Below, one piece after another: positions 9,841 through 18,060 of a stretch of DNA of 64,000 bases (position 1 is its first letter; the number at the start of each line of letters is the position of its first letter). Below the pieces are notes generated by a model. That model was given only the letters and a program-made list of their open reading frames with translations, was not told where the DNA came from and did no database searches. Origin of the DNA: Candidatus Zixiibacteriota bacterium (GTDB taxonomy: Bacteria > Zixibacteria > MSB-5A5 > WJJR01 > JAJRUJ01); assembly GCA_020051695.1 (NCBI GenBank), contig JAGVQM010000039.1, positions 1-64,000 on the forward strand, in the 5' to 3' direction. A program made the position numbers and the translations under genes.

Positions 9841-10038
9841 ATGGTGAAGTTCCTGTTGTGGATTTTTCTTCTGATACTGTGCTGGCCGCTGGCGTTGCTG
9901 GCGCTGGTCTTCTATCCCATTGTCTGGCTGTTGCTGCTTCCGTTCCGGTTGGTCGGCATTACCGTCGACGCGGTTTTCGAATTATTGCGGAGTATCCTGC
10001 TTTTGCCCGCGCGGATTTTGGGCGGCCGTCCGCGGTGA
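9841..10038 (+). CDS. Small hydrophobic membrane protein
   Basis: A 65-aa protein that is almost wholly hydrophobic: residues about 4-35 form one or two membrane segments rich in Leu/Trp (LLILCWPLALLALVFYPIVW), followed by an amphipathic stretch and a basic tail ending in ARILGGRPR. GAGGATGACAGGCC precedes the ATG. Similar tiny proteins occur widely in bacteria without an assigned role. It stands about 110 bases before the Tat-exported DUF362 gene and could share its transcript. Confidence 0.65.
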   Translation: MVKFLLWIFLLILCWPLALLALVFYPIVWLLLLPFRLVGITVDAVFELLRSILLLPARILGGRPR

Positions 10039-10153
10039 ACCCGCCCGGGCAGCGGCATCCATAAATCCTGTAAAAGTCGCTTGCCGATTGTGCAGGCGGC
10101 AGGTAGTTTACCCCCTGAAGGAAGCAAACGGCAATTCCGCGGGAGGTGCATGC

Positions 10154-11368
10154 ATGCGCGTTGCGGGCTACAAATCGATAAACACATTGTTTCCGGTGAG
10201 CCGCCGTGATTTTGTCAAGATCACCGGAGCCGTCGGAGCGGGCTTGATTCTTGGTACGCCCCCGGTCTGGGGACAGGATACCACCGGCACCAAAACGCCG
10301 GCCAAACCAAAAACAAATATCGACGAGATCGCCAAAATCCCCCGCACCAAACAGTCGCTACCGGGCGCCTTTCCGGGGCGGGTCGTTGAAGTACTTGACA
10401 ACAAGGCACTTACCGACAATATGCCGACGCCGAAAGTTGTTTCGGCTATGTTCGAAAAAGGGCTTACCCGCCTAACCGGGAAAGATGCCGGGGCGAGTTT
10501 TGGCCTGCTGTTTAACCCGGGGGATATTATCGGGATCAAGGTCAATCCGGTGGGCCCGGGTCTGATTTCGACCAATCTCGAAGTGGTTGATGCGGTCATC
10601 GGCTGGCTGGTCAACAACGGCGTGAAAAGGGAAAATATCATTATCTGGGACCGTTTCGATTACATGCTGGCTGATGCCGGTTTCACGCCCGAGCGGTTTC
10701 CCGGTATCGGCATTGCGGGCTTGCAGACGATGGACGAGTCGGCCGCGGCCGGCGAAACCCAGGACAACAGCCGCTGGCTGAACGCCGACGGCACGCATCG
10801 TTCACTCGGCAACTTCGATCAACATGTTTCATACTGGGCGGACATCGACGCGCCGCAGGATCAGGCCTATTTGAACCAGCATGTCGTCAACGGAAAACAC
10901 TCGTATTTCGGCAAGCTGCTGACCGAAAAGCTGACCAGGATCATCAATATTCCGGTGTTCAAGAATACGGGCAACGGCATTTCCATGGCCACGAAAAACC
11001 TCGGGTACGGCGCCATTTGCAATACCGGCCGGCTGCATCAACCGCTGTTTTTTGATGTGTGCACTGAAGTGCTGGCGTTTCCGGCGATCCGGGACAAACT
11101 GGTTTTAAATATCACCGATGGTCTGCGGGGGCAGTATGATGGCGGCCCGATGCCCGCCGCCAAGTTCGTTTATCCGTTAAGCACCCTGTTTTTTGCCACC
11201 GACCCGTTTGCGCTGGATCTGGTGTGCCATGATTTGATGGTGGCCAAACGCAAGAGCATGAACGTACCGGTCAATGAACATCCCCGGTATACCGAATACC
11301 TGCGGTATGGCGAACAACTCGGTTTGGGTGTTGCCGACCCCGGGAAAATCGAACATCTCAAGGTGTAA
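10154..11368 (+). CDS. Tat-exported DUF362-domain protein
   Basis: A 404-aa protein whose N-terminus carries a twin-arginine signal (SRRDFVK at residues 16-22, then a hydrophobic AVGAGLILG stretch), so it is folded before export. The body matches DUF362: DIIGIKVNPVGPG, a GVKRENIIIWDRFDYML segment and TDPFALDLVCHDLM near the end. No ferredoxin-type Cys clusters are present, unlike some DUF362 members. Tat export suggests a cofactor or early folding, but none can be identified. GGGAGG 7 bases before ATG 10154 fixes the start. The DUF6599 gene follows after 35 bases on the same strand. Confidence 0.82.
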   Translation: MRVAGYKSINTLFPVSRRDFVKITGAVGAGLILGTPPVWGQDTTGTKTPAKPKTNIDEIAKIPRTKQSLPGAFPGRVVEVLDNKALTDNMPTPKVVSAMFEKGLTRLTGKDAGASFGLLFNPGDIIGIKVNPVGPGLISTNLEVVDAVIGWLVNNGVKRENIIIWDRFDYMLADAGFTPERFPGIGIAGLQTMDESAAAGETQDNSRWLNADGTHRSLGNFDQHVSYWADIDAPQDQAYLNQHVVNGKHSYFGKLLTEKLTRIINIPVFKNTGNGISMATKNLGYGAICNTGRLHQPLFFDVCTEVLAFPAIRDKLVLNITDGLRGQYDGGPMPAAKFVYPLSTLFFATDPFALDLVCHDLMVAKRKSMNVPVNEHPRYTEYLRYGEQLGLGVADPGKIEHLKV

Positions 11369-11403
11369 CGACATGAATTGCATACCTGCGGGGGGCCACG
11401 CCG

Positions 11404-12312
11404 ATGAATAACAGTATGCGTCTGGGCCCGGTGGTCCTGCTGACGATCCTCCTGCTTTCGGCGGCGCCTGCGGCCGCACAGGATACGTCGCGCGCACACG
11501 CGGTGTCTGTCACACTTCCTGAAGGCGGCTGCGTGCCGGGGTGGGAGCAAATCGGCGCGGCACAATGCTTCTCTGAGAAAAACCTGTACGGGTATATCGA
11601 CGGCGGCGCGGAATTGTTCCTGGAGTTCGGTTTTAAGGAGCTGTTGCTGCAACGTTACGGTGACCATGAGCGGGAAGTGGCGCTTGAAGTGTATGTCATG
11701 GAAAATGCGGCTGCGGCGCTAGGCATATACTTGTTGTGGTGTGGCCGGGAGACGCCGGTCTCCGGCATCGGTGGCCGGAATTCCGGGGACCGGTACCAGA
11801 TAAATATTTGTCGGAACAATTGTTATTTGCTGGTCAATAATTTTGAAGGTGATTCGGCGTTCCTGCCGGTGATGACCGTGCTGGCCCAACAAGCTCTGAA
11901 ATCGATTCCCGATGGCGAACCGGTGACCCTGTTTGATTATCTGCCCACAGAGGATTTGATCGCCGGCACCGAACGGCTGATTCGCGGCCCATACGGACTG
12001 CAACCGATTTTTACCCTGGGGGAAGGCGACGTCCTGCAATTAGGGGGAAAGATTTTCGCGGCCGTGGGTGATTACCGCCTGACGGATTCATCACGATATA
12101 CACAAATCGTCGTCCCTTATCCCGGCCGTCCGGCGGCATCCACGGCATTGGCCTATCTCGAAAAACACTTTGATCCATATCATACGGTCCTGGACCGGCG
12201 CGACCACGGTTTCTCCTTCCAGGATTTTGCCGGTACATTCGGGAGCGTGGCCGTCCGGGATTCTGTGCTGAGTATACTTATCAACCTGCCGCAGCGACCC
12301 GCGATCCAGTAG
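11404..12312 (+). CDS. Secreted DUF6599-family protein
   Basis: A 302-aa exported protein with a Sec signal peptide (about 1-26, ending AAAQD). The motif LYGYIDGGAELFLEFGF at about residues 60-76 is the hallmark of DUF6599, a family of unknown function. Two roughly similar halves are apparent (GYIDGGAELF... and later GDVLQLGGKIFAAVGDYRL), perhaps a duplicated fold. It follows the DUF362 gene, and the two families may work together in the periplasm. No catalytic residues can be proposed. Confidence 0.75.
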   Translation: MNNSMRLGPVVLLTILLLSAAPAAAQDTSRAHAVSVTLPEGGCVPGWEQIGAAQCFSEKNLYGYIDGGAELFLEFGFKELLLQRYGDHEREVALEVYVMENAAAALGIYLLWCGRETPVSGIGGRNSGDRYQINICRNNCYLLVNNFEGDSAFLPVMTVLAQQALKSIPDGEPVTLFDYLPTEDLIAGTERLIRGPYGLQPIFTLGEGDVLQLGGKIFAAVGDYRLTDSSRYTQIVVPYPGRPAASTALAYLEKHFDPYHTVLDRRDHGFSFQDFAGTFGSVAVRDSVLSILINLPQRPAIQ

Positions 12313-12345
12313 TTACCGGAGTTCGCCGGGGTCGGCGCAGTGTGT

Positions 12346-13041
12346 TCAATGTACCATGAGCTTGAAACCTTTGCTATGGACATTCACTATTTCCACATTC
12401 GGATCGTCTTTCAGATATTTGCGCAGTTTGGAGATGAACACATCCATGCTGCGGCCTGAAAAATAACTTTCATCCCCCCAGATTTTCCGCAGGGCGCTGT
12501 CGCGGGCCAGAGTCCGGTTCATGTGCAAACATAAATGGAATAACAAATCTGCTTCCCGGGCAGTCAGTTTGTGTTCCCGGTCCGCATAGCGCAAGACCTG
12601 GCGCGGATGATCGAAGGTATACGTGCCGATGGCAAATGACCGTGGGCTGCTTTCTTCGGCGCATATCCCGCCGCTTCGTTTAAGCACGGCTTCAATACGC
12701 AGGAGCAATTCCTCAATGGAAAACGGTTTGGTCAGGTAATCATCACAACCGATTTTGAAGCCCTCGATTTTGTCCTCTTTGAGCGATTTGGCGGTCAGGA
12801 ATATCAGCGGGGTTTGCTGGTCGTCCGCGCGGAGTTCGCGGGCAAACGTGAACCCGTCCTTTTTCGGCATCATGATATCGACCAGGCACAGGTCATAGCC
12901 GCCCCGGCGGTATGCGGCCAGGCCGTCCTCGCCGTTTTCGCACAGGGTGACTGCAAAACCCTGCAGGTGGAGATGCTCCTGCAGGATCAGTCCCAGGTTG
13001 GCGTCGTCCTCCAGCAGGAGTATTTTGCGCGTTTCACTCAT
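12346..13041 (-). CDS. OmpR/PhoB-type response regulator
   Basis: A 231-aa DNA-binding regulator: receiver domain (residues 1-120) with E11, D12, D13, phospho-acceptor D55, T83 and K105 all intact, and a winged-helix domain (about 140-230; KLTAREADLLFHLCLHMNRTLARD ... DVFISKLRKYL). It overlaps the upstream kinase gene by 8 bases. The likely targets are the phased repeats at 14784-14818, between this operon and the divergent PDZ/ABC operon. Confidence 0.94.
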   Translation of the reverse strand: MSETRKILLLEDDANLGLILQEHLHLQGFAVTLCENGEDGLAAYRRGGYDLCLVDIMMPKKDGFTFARELRADDQQTPLIFLTAKSLKEDKIEGFKIGCDDYLTKPFSIEELLLRIEAVLKRSGGICAEESSPRSFAIGTYTFDHPRQVLRYADREHKLTAREADLLFHLCLHMNRTLARDSALRKIWGDESYFSGRSMDVFISKLRKYLKDDPNVEIVNVHSKGFKLMVH

Positions 13042-14743
13042 GATGTTCTCCGTCGGCCAGCGGCAGCCGGATATCCACTCGCGTCCCTCCGCCGGACGGG
13101 CCGGCCAGGGAAATGGTCCCGCCGTGTGCCATCACCATTAATTTCACATAACTCAGTCCCAGCCCGAACCCCTTGACATCGTGGATATTTCCCGCAGGCA
13201 CCCGATAATATTTGTCGAATACCATTTTCCGGTCTTCAGCTTTGATGCCCATCCCCTGGTCGGTGATAGTAATGACCATGCTGTCGGCATCATTTGCTGT
13301 GGCCACTGAGATAACCGGCGATTGGGGTGAATACTTGTTGGCATTGTCGAGGAGGTTGTTAAAAATATTCGCCAGATGGACCACATCGGCATGGACGACA
13401 TGCCGGGCGGCATTCAGCGCAGTCGAAATTCGGCCGCCGCGATGCTCGATTTGCAGCGTGATGCTGTCGACGGTCTGCTTGATCACTTCGTGGACATCGA
13501 CCTCGGCCAATTGCAGTTCATAATCCCCTTTTTCCAGGACAGCCATTTGCAGGATTTTTTCCACTTGGCCCTGCATCCGCCGGTTTTCGTCCTTAATCAT
13601 CCGGTTGTAGCGCGCGATTTTATCTTTCTGGTCTAGAATATCAGGCCGGGCGATGGCCTGGCAGGCCAACGCCACAGTCGAAATCGGCGTTTTGAATTCA
13701 TGCGTCATATTGTTGATAAAACCCACCATCCGATCGGCCAGCTGCCGCTGGGTGATGATCGTCCGCACCGCCAGAATAAAACAAATGATGATCACCAGCA
13801 TCAGCAGAAACGTCGCGGCAAACAGCGGCCCCATCTGCCGCCAGAGGTAACCCCGGTGGCCGGGAAAATAGACGGCCAGATCATGGCGCGGCGCGAAGAT
13901 ATCGCCGGGAAACAACCGCGCCCGATACTCCGACTGCCGCAATTCTTCGGCATACCCGGACGGCTGCGTCATCTTCAGTGAATCGGTTGATGAAGAAATG
14001 ACCCCGAACGCATATGTCAAAGCGATGCCCGTTGCGGCCAGTGTTGAACCGAGCACGGAATCGAGTGTTGCCGGTTCAATCCGCTTTTCAATAGGTTCCC
14101 ACTCGTCCATGGTCAGGCGTTCGGCAACGGTGCTGACCCAGGCCTCGCGGTTTCCGGTGAGTTGCTGCCAGGGAAAGAGATTGCAGATCGAATCACCGGA
14201 GGCCTGGAAGACGACAGACATGCTGTCGGTAGCCAGCCGAAACACCAGCTTTCCGTTGGGCGCAATGGTATCGGCGAATTTGTATTCATAAGTCCCCGGC
14301 GGGCGAAATGATTCTTCCAGACTTATGAAGCGGCCGATGTCACGGTCATATGACTGCAGACTGACGCGCTGCGGGGTGTTGAGTTCATAATGGACTACTC
14401 GGTTTTCGACCCACGGTGTCCGCGACAGCCCCTGGGGAGTATGCACGATAAAAACACTATCGATTTCGGCCGTATCGGTTGCGACGCGCACGATCTGCAT
14501 GCGGAGATCATGTCCGACGGTGTCCGGCGCGCCATCCCGCTGTTTCAGAACGCCGACGAGCGTTTGGCCAAATTCCAGCCGGGCCACGGTGGTGTTTAAC
14601 GCGGCCAGTACGTTACGCCGAAACGCCTGCTCCTTTAATTCCATCGTGACGTTGAGCAGATACGATTGCAGGACAACCAATCCGGCCAGTGACACAACCA
14701 GCAAGCCCATCATGATGCCGACGTTTTTTTTCGACAGTGCCAT
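13034..14743 (-). CDS. Membrane sensor histidine kinase
   Basis: A 569-aa sensor with membrane segments at about residues 8-28 and 306-330 enclosing a large periplasmic sensing region of about 275 residues with no family I recognise. Cytoplasmic part: HisKA with phospho-acceptor His348 (NMTHEFKTPIST), then HATPase_c with N-box LLDNANKYSP, G1 DQGMGI, F-box FDKYYRV and G2 GFGLGLSYVKL, all canonical. First gene of the pair; the regulator overlaps its end. The long periplasmic region suits detection of an envelope or export signal. Confidence 0.93.
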   Translation of the reverse strand: MALSKKNVGIMMGLLVVSLAGLVVLQSYLLNVTMELKEQAFRRNVLAALNTTVARLEFGQTLVGVLKQRDGAPDTVGHDLRMQIVRVATDTAEIDSVFIVHTPQGLSRTPWVENRVVHYELNTPQRVSLQSYDRDIGRFISLEESFRPPGTYEYKFADTIAPNGKLVFRLATDSMSVVFQASGDSICNLFPWQQLTGNREAWVSTVAERLTMDEWEPIEKRIEPATLDSVLGSTLAATGIALTYAFGVISSSTDSLKMTQPSGYAEELRQSEYRARLFPGDIFAPRHDLAVYFPGHRGYLWRQMGPLFAATFLLMLVIIICFILAVRTIITQRQLADRMVGFINNMTHEFKTPISTVALACQAIARPDILDQKDKIARYNRMIKDENRRMQGQVEKILQMAVLEKGDYELQLAEVDVHEVIKQTVDSITLQIEHRGGRISTALNAARHVVHADVVHLANIFNNLLDNANKYSPQSPVISVATANDADSMVITITDQGMGIKAEDRKMVFDKYYRVPAGNIHDVKGFGLGLSYVKLMVMAHGGTISLAGPSGGGTRVDIRLPLADGEHHE

Positions 14744-14783
14744 GCAATGAATATACGCCGTACAGCATCACGTGCCAGTATTC

Positions 14784-14818
14784 TTAACAGTCATTAACAT
14801 CAGATAACAATGATTAAC
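14784..14818 (+). promoter_or_regulatory. Four 10-bp-phased TTAAC direct repeats (likely regulator operator)
   Basis: TTAAC occurs at 14784, 14794 and 14814, and ATAAC at 14804, so four pentamers recur exactly every 10 bases. An inverted copy (TTGTTAAG) follows at about 14838. OmpR-family regulators bind head-to-tail direct repeats spaced 10-11 bases, as with CpxR boxes. The array sits between the kinase start (14743, minus) and the PDZ gene start (14893, plus), so it can serve both promoters. Confidence 0.6.
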
Positions 14819-14892
14819 TTGGCCCGCCGCGAACCATTGTTAAGTTGGACTCGTAGGAGAAAACAAAAAGGTACCACACGAAAGGATGGGGT

Positions 14893-15720
14893 ATGCAAAA
14901 CAAATTACAGCGCGCGGTGTTCGTCCTAAGTGTATGTGCGGCGGCCGGTTTGGCACCGACCACGACTGCCTGGGCGCAAACCGGCGAACGCCGGGTGATG
15001 ACGTTTCAACAAGGCGAAGTGTTCTTCCTTCATGAGCTCGGGGCGCTGATTACCAGCAGCGAGGCGGGTTTGGTAGTCGAGCTGGCCCCGCCGCCGGAAC
15101 GTCGTCCCCCCGCGTATCGCGAGGTCGACCTGAAAGAAAAAGACCTGGTCGCCATGTTCAACGGCAGGCGCGTGAAGACAATTGCCGAATTGCAGGGCCG
15201 CTATGATTCGCTGAAGGTGGGAGAGGAAGTCAAACTGGGGATCAAGCGGGGGGATGAAATGCGGCTGGTGGCTTTTCCCAAAGTAGATCAATCGACCCTC
15301 CCGCAGACAAGACAGATTATGCTCAGTGGCAATGCAGATTCTGCAACAGCACAGGGCAGCGGTGCTCCGCAGCAGGGGATGATGATGACCTGGAACGGCG
15401 GACCCGGCGAAGGCGAAATTGTTGCTCTACCGGAGCTGGGTCTGGTGTTCACCGAGCAGGACAGCACGGTCCGGGTCGCTTCCGTCCTGCCGAACGCCGG
15501 CAAGGTGTTTAACGACAACACGCCGCAGGAGGGGGATCTCATCAAAGCTATCGGCGGGAAGCATGTCCATGATCTGGACGCCTTTCAGAAGGCGTATGAC
15601 GAAATTCCTGTCGGCGGGGACGTACAACTGATCTTTATCCGCGACAAAAAAGAATCGACAGTTTCGGTGAAGAAAGCAGAAGCTGCGCCACAACAAACGA
15701 TGATCCGGAAACAGGGCTGA
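14893..15720 (+). CDS. Secreted two-PDZ protein
   Basis: A 275-aa exported protein with a Sec signal (about 1-29, ending AWAQ). Two PDZ-like modules are visible: one around residues 55-135 (DLKEKDLVAMFNGRRVKTIAELQGRYDSLKVGEEVKLGIKRG) and one around 175-265 (GLVFTEQDSTVRVASVLPNAGKVF ... GDLIKAIGGKHVHDLDAFQKAY). No protease domain is attached. It opens the ABC operon, with an AAAGGATGGGG site before the ATG and the next ATG one base past its stop. A role as periplasmic peptide- or tail-binding partner of the exporter is inference. Confidence 0.8.
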   Translation: MQNKLQRAVFVLSVCAAAGLAPTTTAWAQTGERRVMTFQQGEVFFLHELGALITSSEAGLVVELAPPPERRPPAYREVDLKEKDLVAMFNGRRVKTIAELQGRYDSLKVGEEVKLGIKRGDEMRLVAFPKVDQSTLPQTRQIMLSGNADSATAQGSGAPQQGMMMTWNGGPGEGEIVALPELGLVFTEQDSTVRVASVLPNAGKVFNDNTPQEGDLIKAIGGKHVHDLDAFQKAYDEIPVGGDVQLIFIRDKKESTVSVKKAEAAPQQTMIRKQG

Positions 15721-15721
15721 C

Positions 15722-17236
15722 ATGCGTGTGTTGATCCGTCAGGGAGTAGTTGCGTTATGGGCGGTTTTTATCACCGTCATCTGGGCCGCGCAGGTGGCAG
15801 ATGCGCAATCCAATGCGCCGTTCAATCAACGCGATGATCAGTACCGGTTGCTGGGATTGAAACGGGCCAAGGAAGTCTACGAAGTCGCGCGGTCCGATTT
15901 TGAACGGCAGCGGGAATTGCACGACAAGGGCTACATTACGTCTGTGGAACTGGAGAAAGCCCGCCGCGAGTACGCCGACGCCGAGGTCAACTATCAGCAG
16001 TCACTATTGGCCGTGCTCTTTGAAGAACAATTCGTTTCGATCTCCGATGCGGTGAAATATCAGGCGACGGACGGCTCCCGGCATGTGCGGCTGACCATCG
16101 TCAACTCTTCCGGCGGGACAGCCGAATTCCAGAAACTGCTGAACCTCGACGATGAGTTGTTTCGCTCGTTGCAGCCGGACATCATCAACAGTATTTACGT
16201 ATCCCTGCTTAACGAGAACAACGCCATTATCAGCCGTCCCTATGAATCGAAGATCGCCCAGTTGCGCTACGGCACGCCCGAGAAACTGGATTTCATCCTG
16301 CTGCAGGACCTGGATGCGGTCACCGTGTCGTTGATCTACGGCAACGGGACACAGCGCAATATGAAGATCTTTCTGCAAAAAGACGCCACGGTCGACCGGG
16401 TGCTCGTGCAGTCCGAACAATTTTCCCAGGAAATCGAATTGGGCGCGACGGCGTCTTTTGATTTGACGTTGGAATTATACAGCGGGACCACGAACACCTT
16501 TTCGCTGGCCGTGGTGAACCTGCCCGCGCAAATCGGCCGGTCGTTCCGCGCGGCCGAGGGCCAGGCCCGCCTGAGCCAGTTGAGGTTCACGGAAAGCAGC
16601 CGCACCAGGCAGGCCTCGCTGGAAGTGACCCTGCCGGACCGGCCGACCGACGAGGTCGCCATGGACCGCGCGATTCCCTTTTACGTGCTGGTCCTGCCGC
16701 ACGACCGATTACCCCAATTGGCTGAAGCGGCGGACAAGCTCTGGACGACGGAGGAAATTGAGGCGTTAAACGTCGGGTTTGTGCGCCTGGAATTGCTGCC
16801 TCGGGGCAAGGGCAAACTGCTGGTACGCGCGCCGCAGTTATACCACGCGATCAAGCACGGCGAAACCGCGCGCATGGTCATCGATATTAAAAACGAAGGC
16901 AGCCGGCGGTTGGATAACATCGAAATTGCCGTTGATCTGCCGTTGAACTGGGCCGAAGAGGTTGCTCCGTCGGTCATCTCTGAGCTGGCGGTCGGTGAGA
17001 ATCAACGCGTCGAACTGGGTTTTACGCCACCTGACGATATCGCGGTCGGCAAATATGAGTTGCGCATCAAAACGACTGCCGTGTCGGACAACCAGCCGGT
17101 CGTCGGCGAGGACAAGACCGTTACCATCGAAATTCAGGCCGGCACCAACGTCATCGGTACGGTGCTGCTGGTGCTGGCCATGGTCGGGCTGGTCGGGGGG
17201 ATGGTCGTTTTTGGTGTCCGCCTTTCGCGGCGTTAA
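15722..17236 (+). CDS. NEW3-type membrane-anchored protein with adaptor-like helical hairpin
   Basis: A 504-aa exported protein: signal peptide (about 1-28), a helical hairpin at about 45-100 (DFERQRELHDKGYITSVELEKARREYADAEVNY) that closely resembles the alpha-hairpin of HlyD/RND membrane-fusion proteins, a long beta-rich middle, a NEW3-like Ig domain at about 375-470 (NIEIAVDLPLNWAEEVAPSVISELAVGENQRVELGFTPP), and a C-terminal membrane anchor (about 478-498) with a short basic tail (RLSRR). Between the PDZ protein and the ABC genes it could be the periplasmic adaptor of the exporter. The resemblance is by motif reading only. Confidence 0.72.
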   Translation: MRVLIRQGVVALWAVFITVIWAAQVADAQSNAPFNQRDDQYRLLGLKRAKEVYEVARSDFERQRELHDKGYITSVELEKARREYADAEVNYQQSLLAVLFEEQFVSISDAVKYQATDGSRHVRLTIVNSSGGTAEFQKLLNLDDELFRSLQPDIINSIYVSLLNENNAIISRPYESKIAQLRYGTPEKLDFILLQDLDAVTVSLIYGNGTQRNMKIFLQKDATVDRVLVQSEQFSQEIELGATASFDLTLELYSGTTNTFSLAVVNLPAQIGRSFRAAEGQARLSQLRFTESSRTRQASLEVTLPDRPTDEVAMDRAIPFYVLVLPHDRLPQLAEAADKLWTTEEIEALNVGFVRLELLPRGKGKLLVRAPQLYHAIKHGETARMVIDIKNEGSRRLDNIEIAVDLPLNWAEEVAPSVISELAVGENQRVELGFTPPDDIAVGKYELRIKTTAVSDNQPVVGEDKTVTIEIQAGTNVIGTVLLVLAMVGLVGGMVVFGVRLSRR

Positions 17237-17265
17237 TGAGAAACATGCAGCCAACGAGGATTGCC

Positions 17266-18060
17266 ATGAATGAAGAGTCGACCGCGCAGGAGCAGCCGAT
17301 GCTGGAGGCGGCCGCACTGACCAAACGGTATGAAGACGGTGTTTTGGCCGTAGACAATGTCTCCTTCACCGTAATGCCGGGGCAGATATTCGCCATGCTC
17401 GGCGGGAACGGCGCCGGCAAAACCACGACGATCAATCTGTTTTTGAATTTTCTGGAACCCACGACCGGTGAAACCCGGATCAACGGTGTTGTTACTCATC
17501 GGGAACCGTTGAAAGCCAAGCAGCATATCGCGTTTGTCTCCGAAAATGTCATGCTCTACCCGAATTTTACGGCCATCCAGAACCTGGATTTTTTTGCGCG
17601 GCTGGGCGGGCGCACGGAGTACAGCAAGACGGACTATCGTGATGTATTGTTGCGCGTGGGCCTGGCCGAGGACGTACACCATAAACGGCTCAAGGGCTTC
17701 TCCAAGGGCATGCGCCAGAAGTGCGGGATCGCCATCGCCATGTTGAAAAACGCCCCGGCGATCCTGCTGGATGAACCCACCGCCGGCCTCGACCCGCAGG
17801 CCGGGTATGACTTTATCAAATTGCTGGGCGCGTTACGCGACGAAGGCAAAGCGATCCTGATGTCGACCCATGATATTTTTCGCGCACGGGAAATCGCCGA
17901 TATCATTGCCATTATGAACCGGGGGCGCCTGATTATGCAGCGTAACGCCGCCGAGCTGGCCGGCGAAGACCTCGAGCAGCTTTATTTGCAGTACATGGCC
18001 GGATCGAATTCCTCACCGGAAAACAACCAGCCGGGGGCGGGTCCATGCTCAAAACAATAA
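17266..18060 (+). CDS. ABC transporter ATP-binding protein
   Basis: A 264-aa ABC-2 type ATPase: Walker A GGNGAGKT at residues 46-53, signature region FSKGMRQK, Walker B AILLDEPTAGLDPQ, and H-loop STHDIF. The signature is the SKGM form rather than LSGGQ, common in drug/lipid/polysaccharide-type ABC-2 exporters. ATG 17266 has GAGG 6 bases upstream; an earlier in-frame ATG at 17236 overlaps the previous stop (TAATG) and is the alternative. It overlaps the following permease gene by 16 bases, indicating a single complex. Confidence 0.93.
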   Translation: MNEESTAQEQPMLEAAALTKRYEDGVLAVDNVSFTVMPGQIFAMLGGNGAGKTTTINLFLNFLEPTTGETRINGVVTHREPLKAKQHIAFVSENVMLYPNFTAIQNLDFFARLGGRTEYSKTDYRDVLLRVGLAEDVHHKRLKGFSKGMRQKCGIAIAMLKNAPAILLDEPTAGLDPQAGYDFIKLLGALRDEGKAILMSTHDIFRAREIADIIAIMNRGRLIMQRNAAELAGEDLEQLYLQYMAGSNSSPENNQPGAGPCSKQ

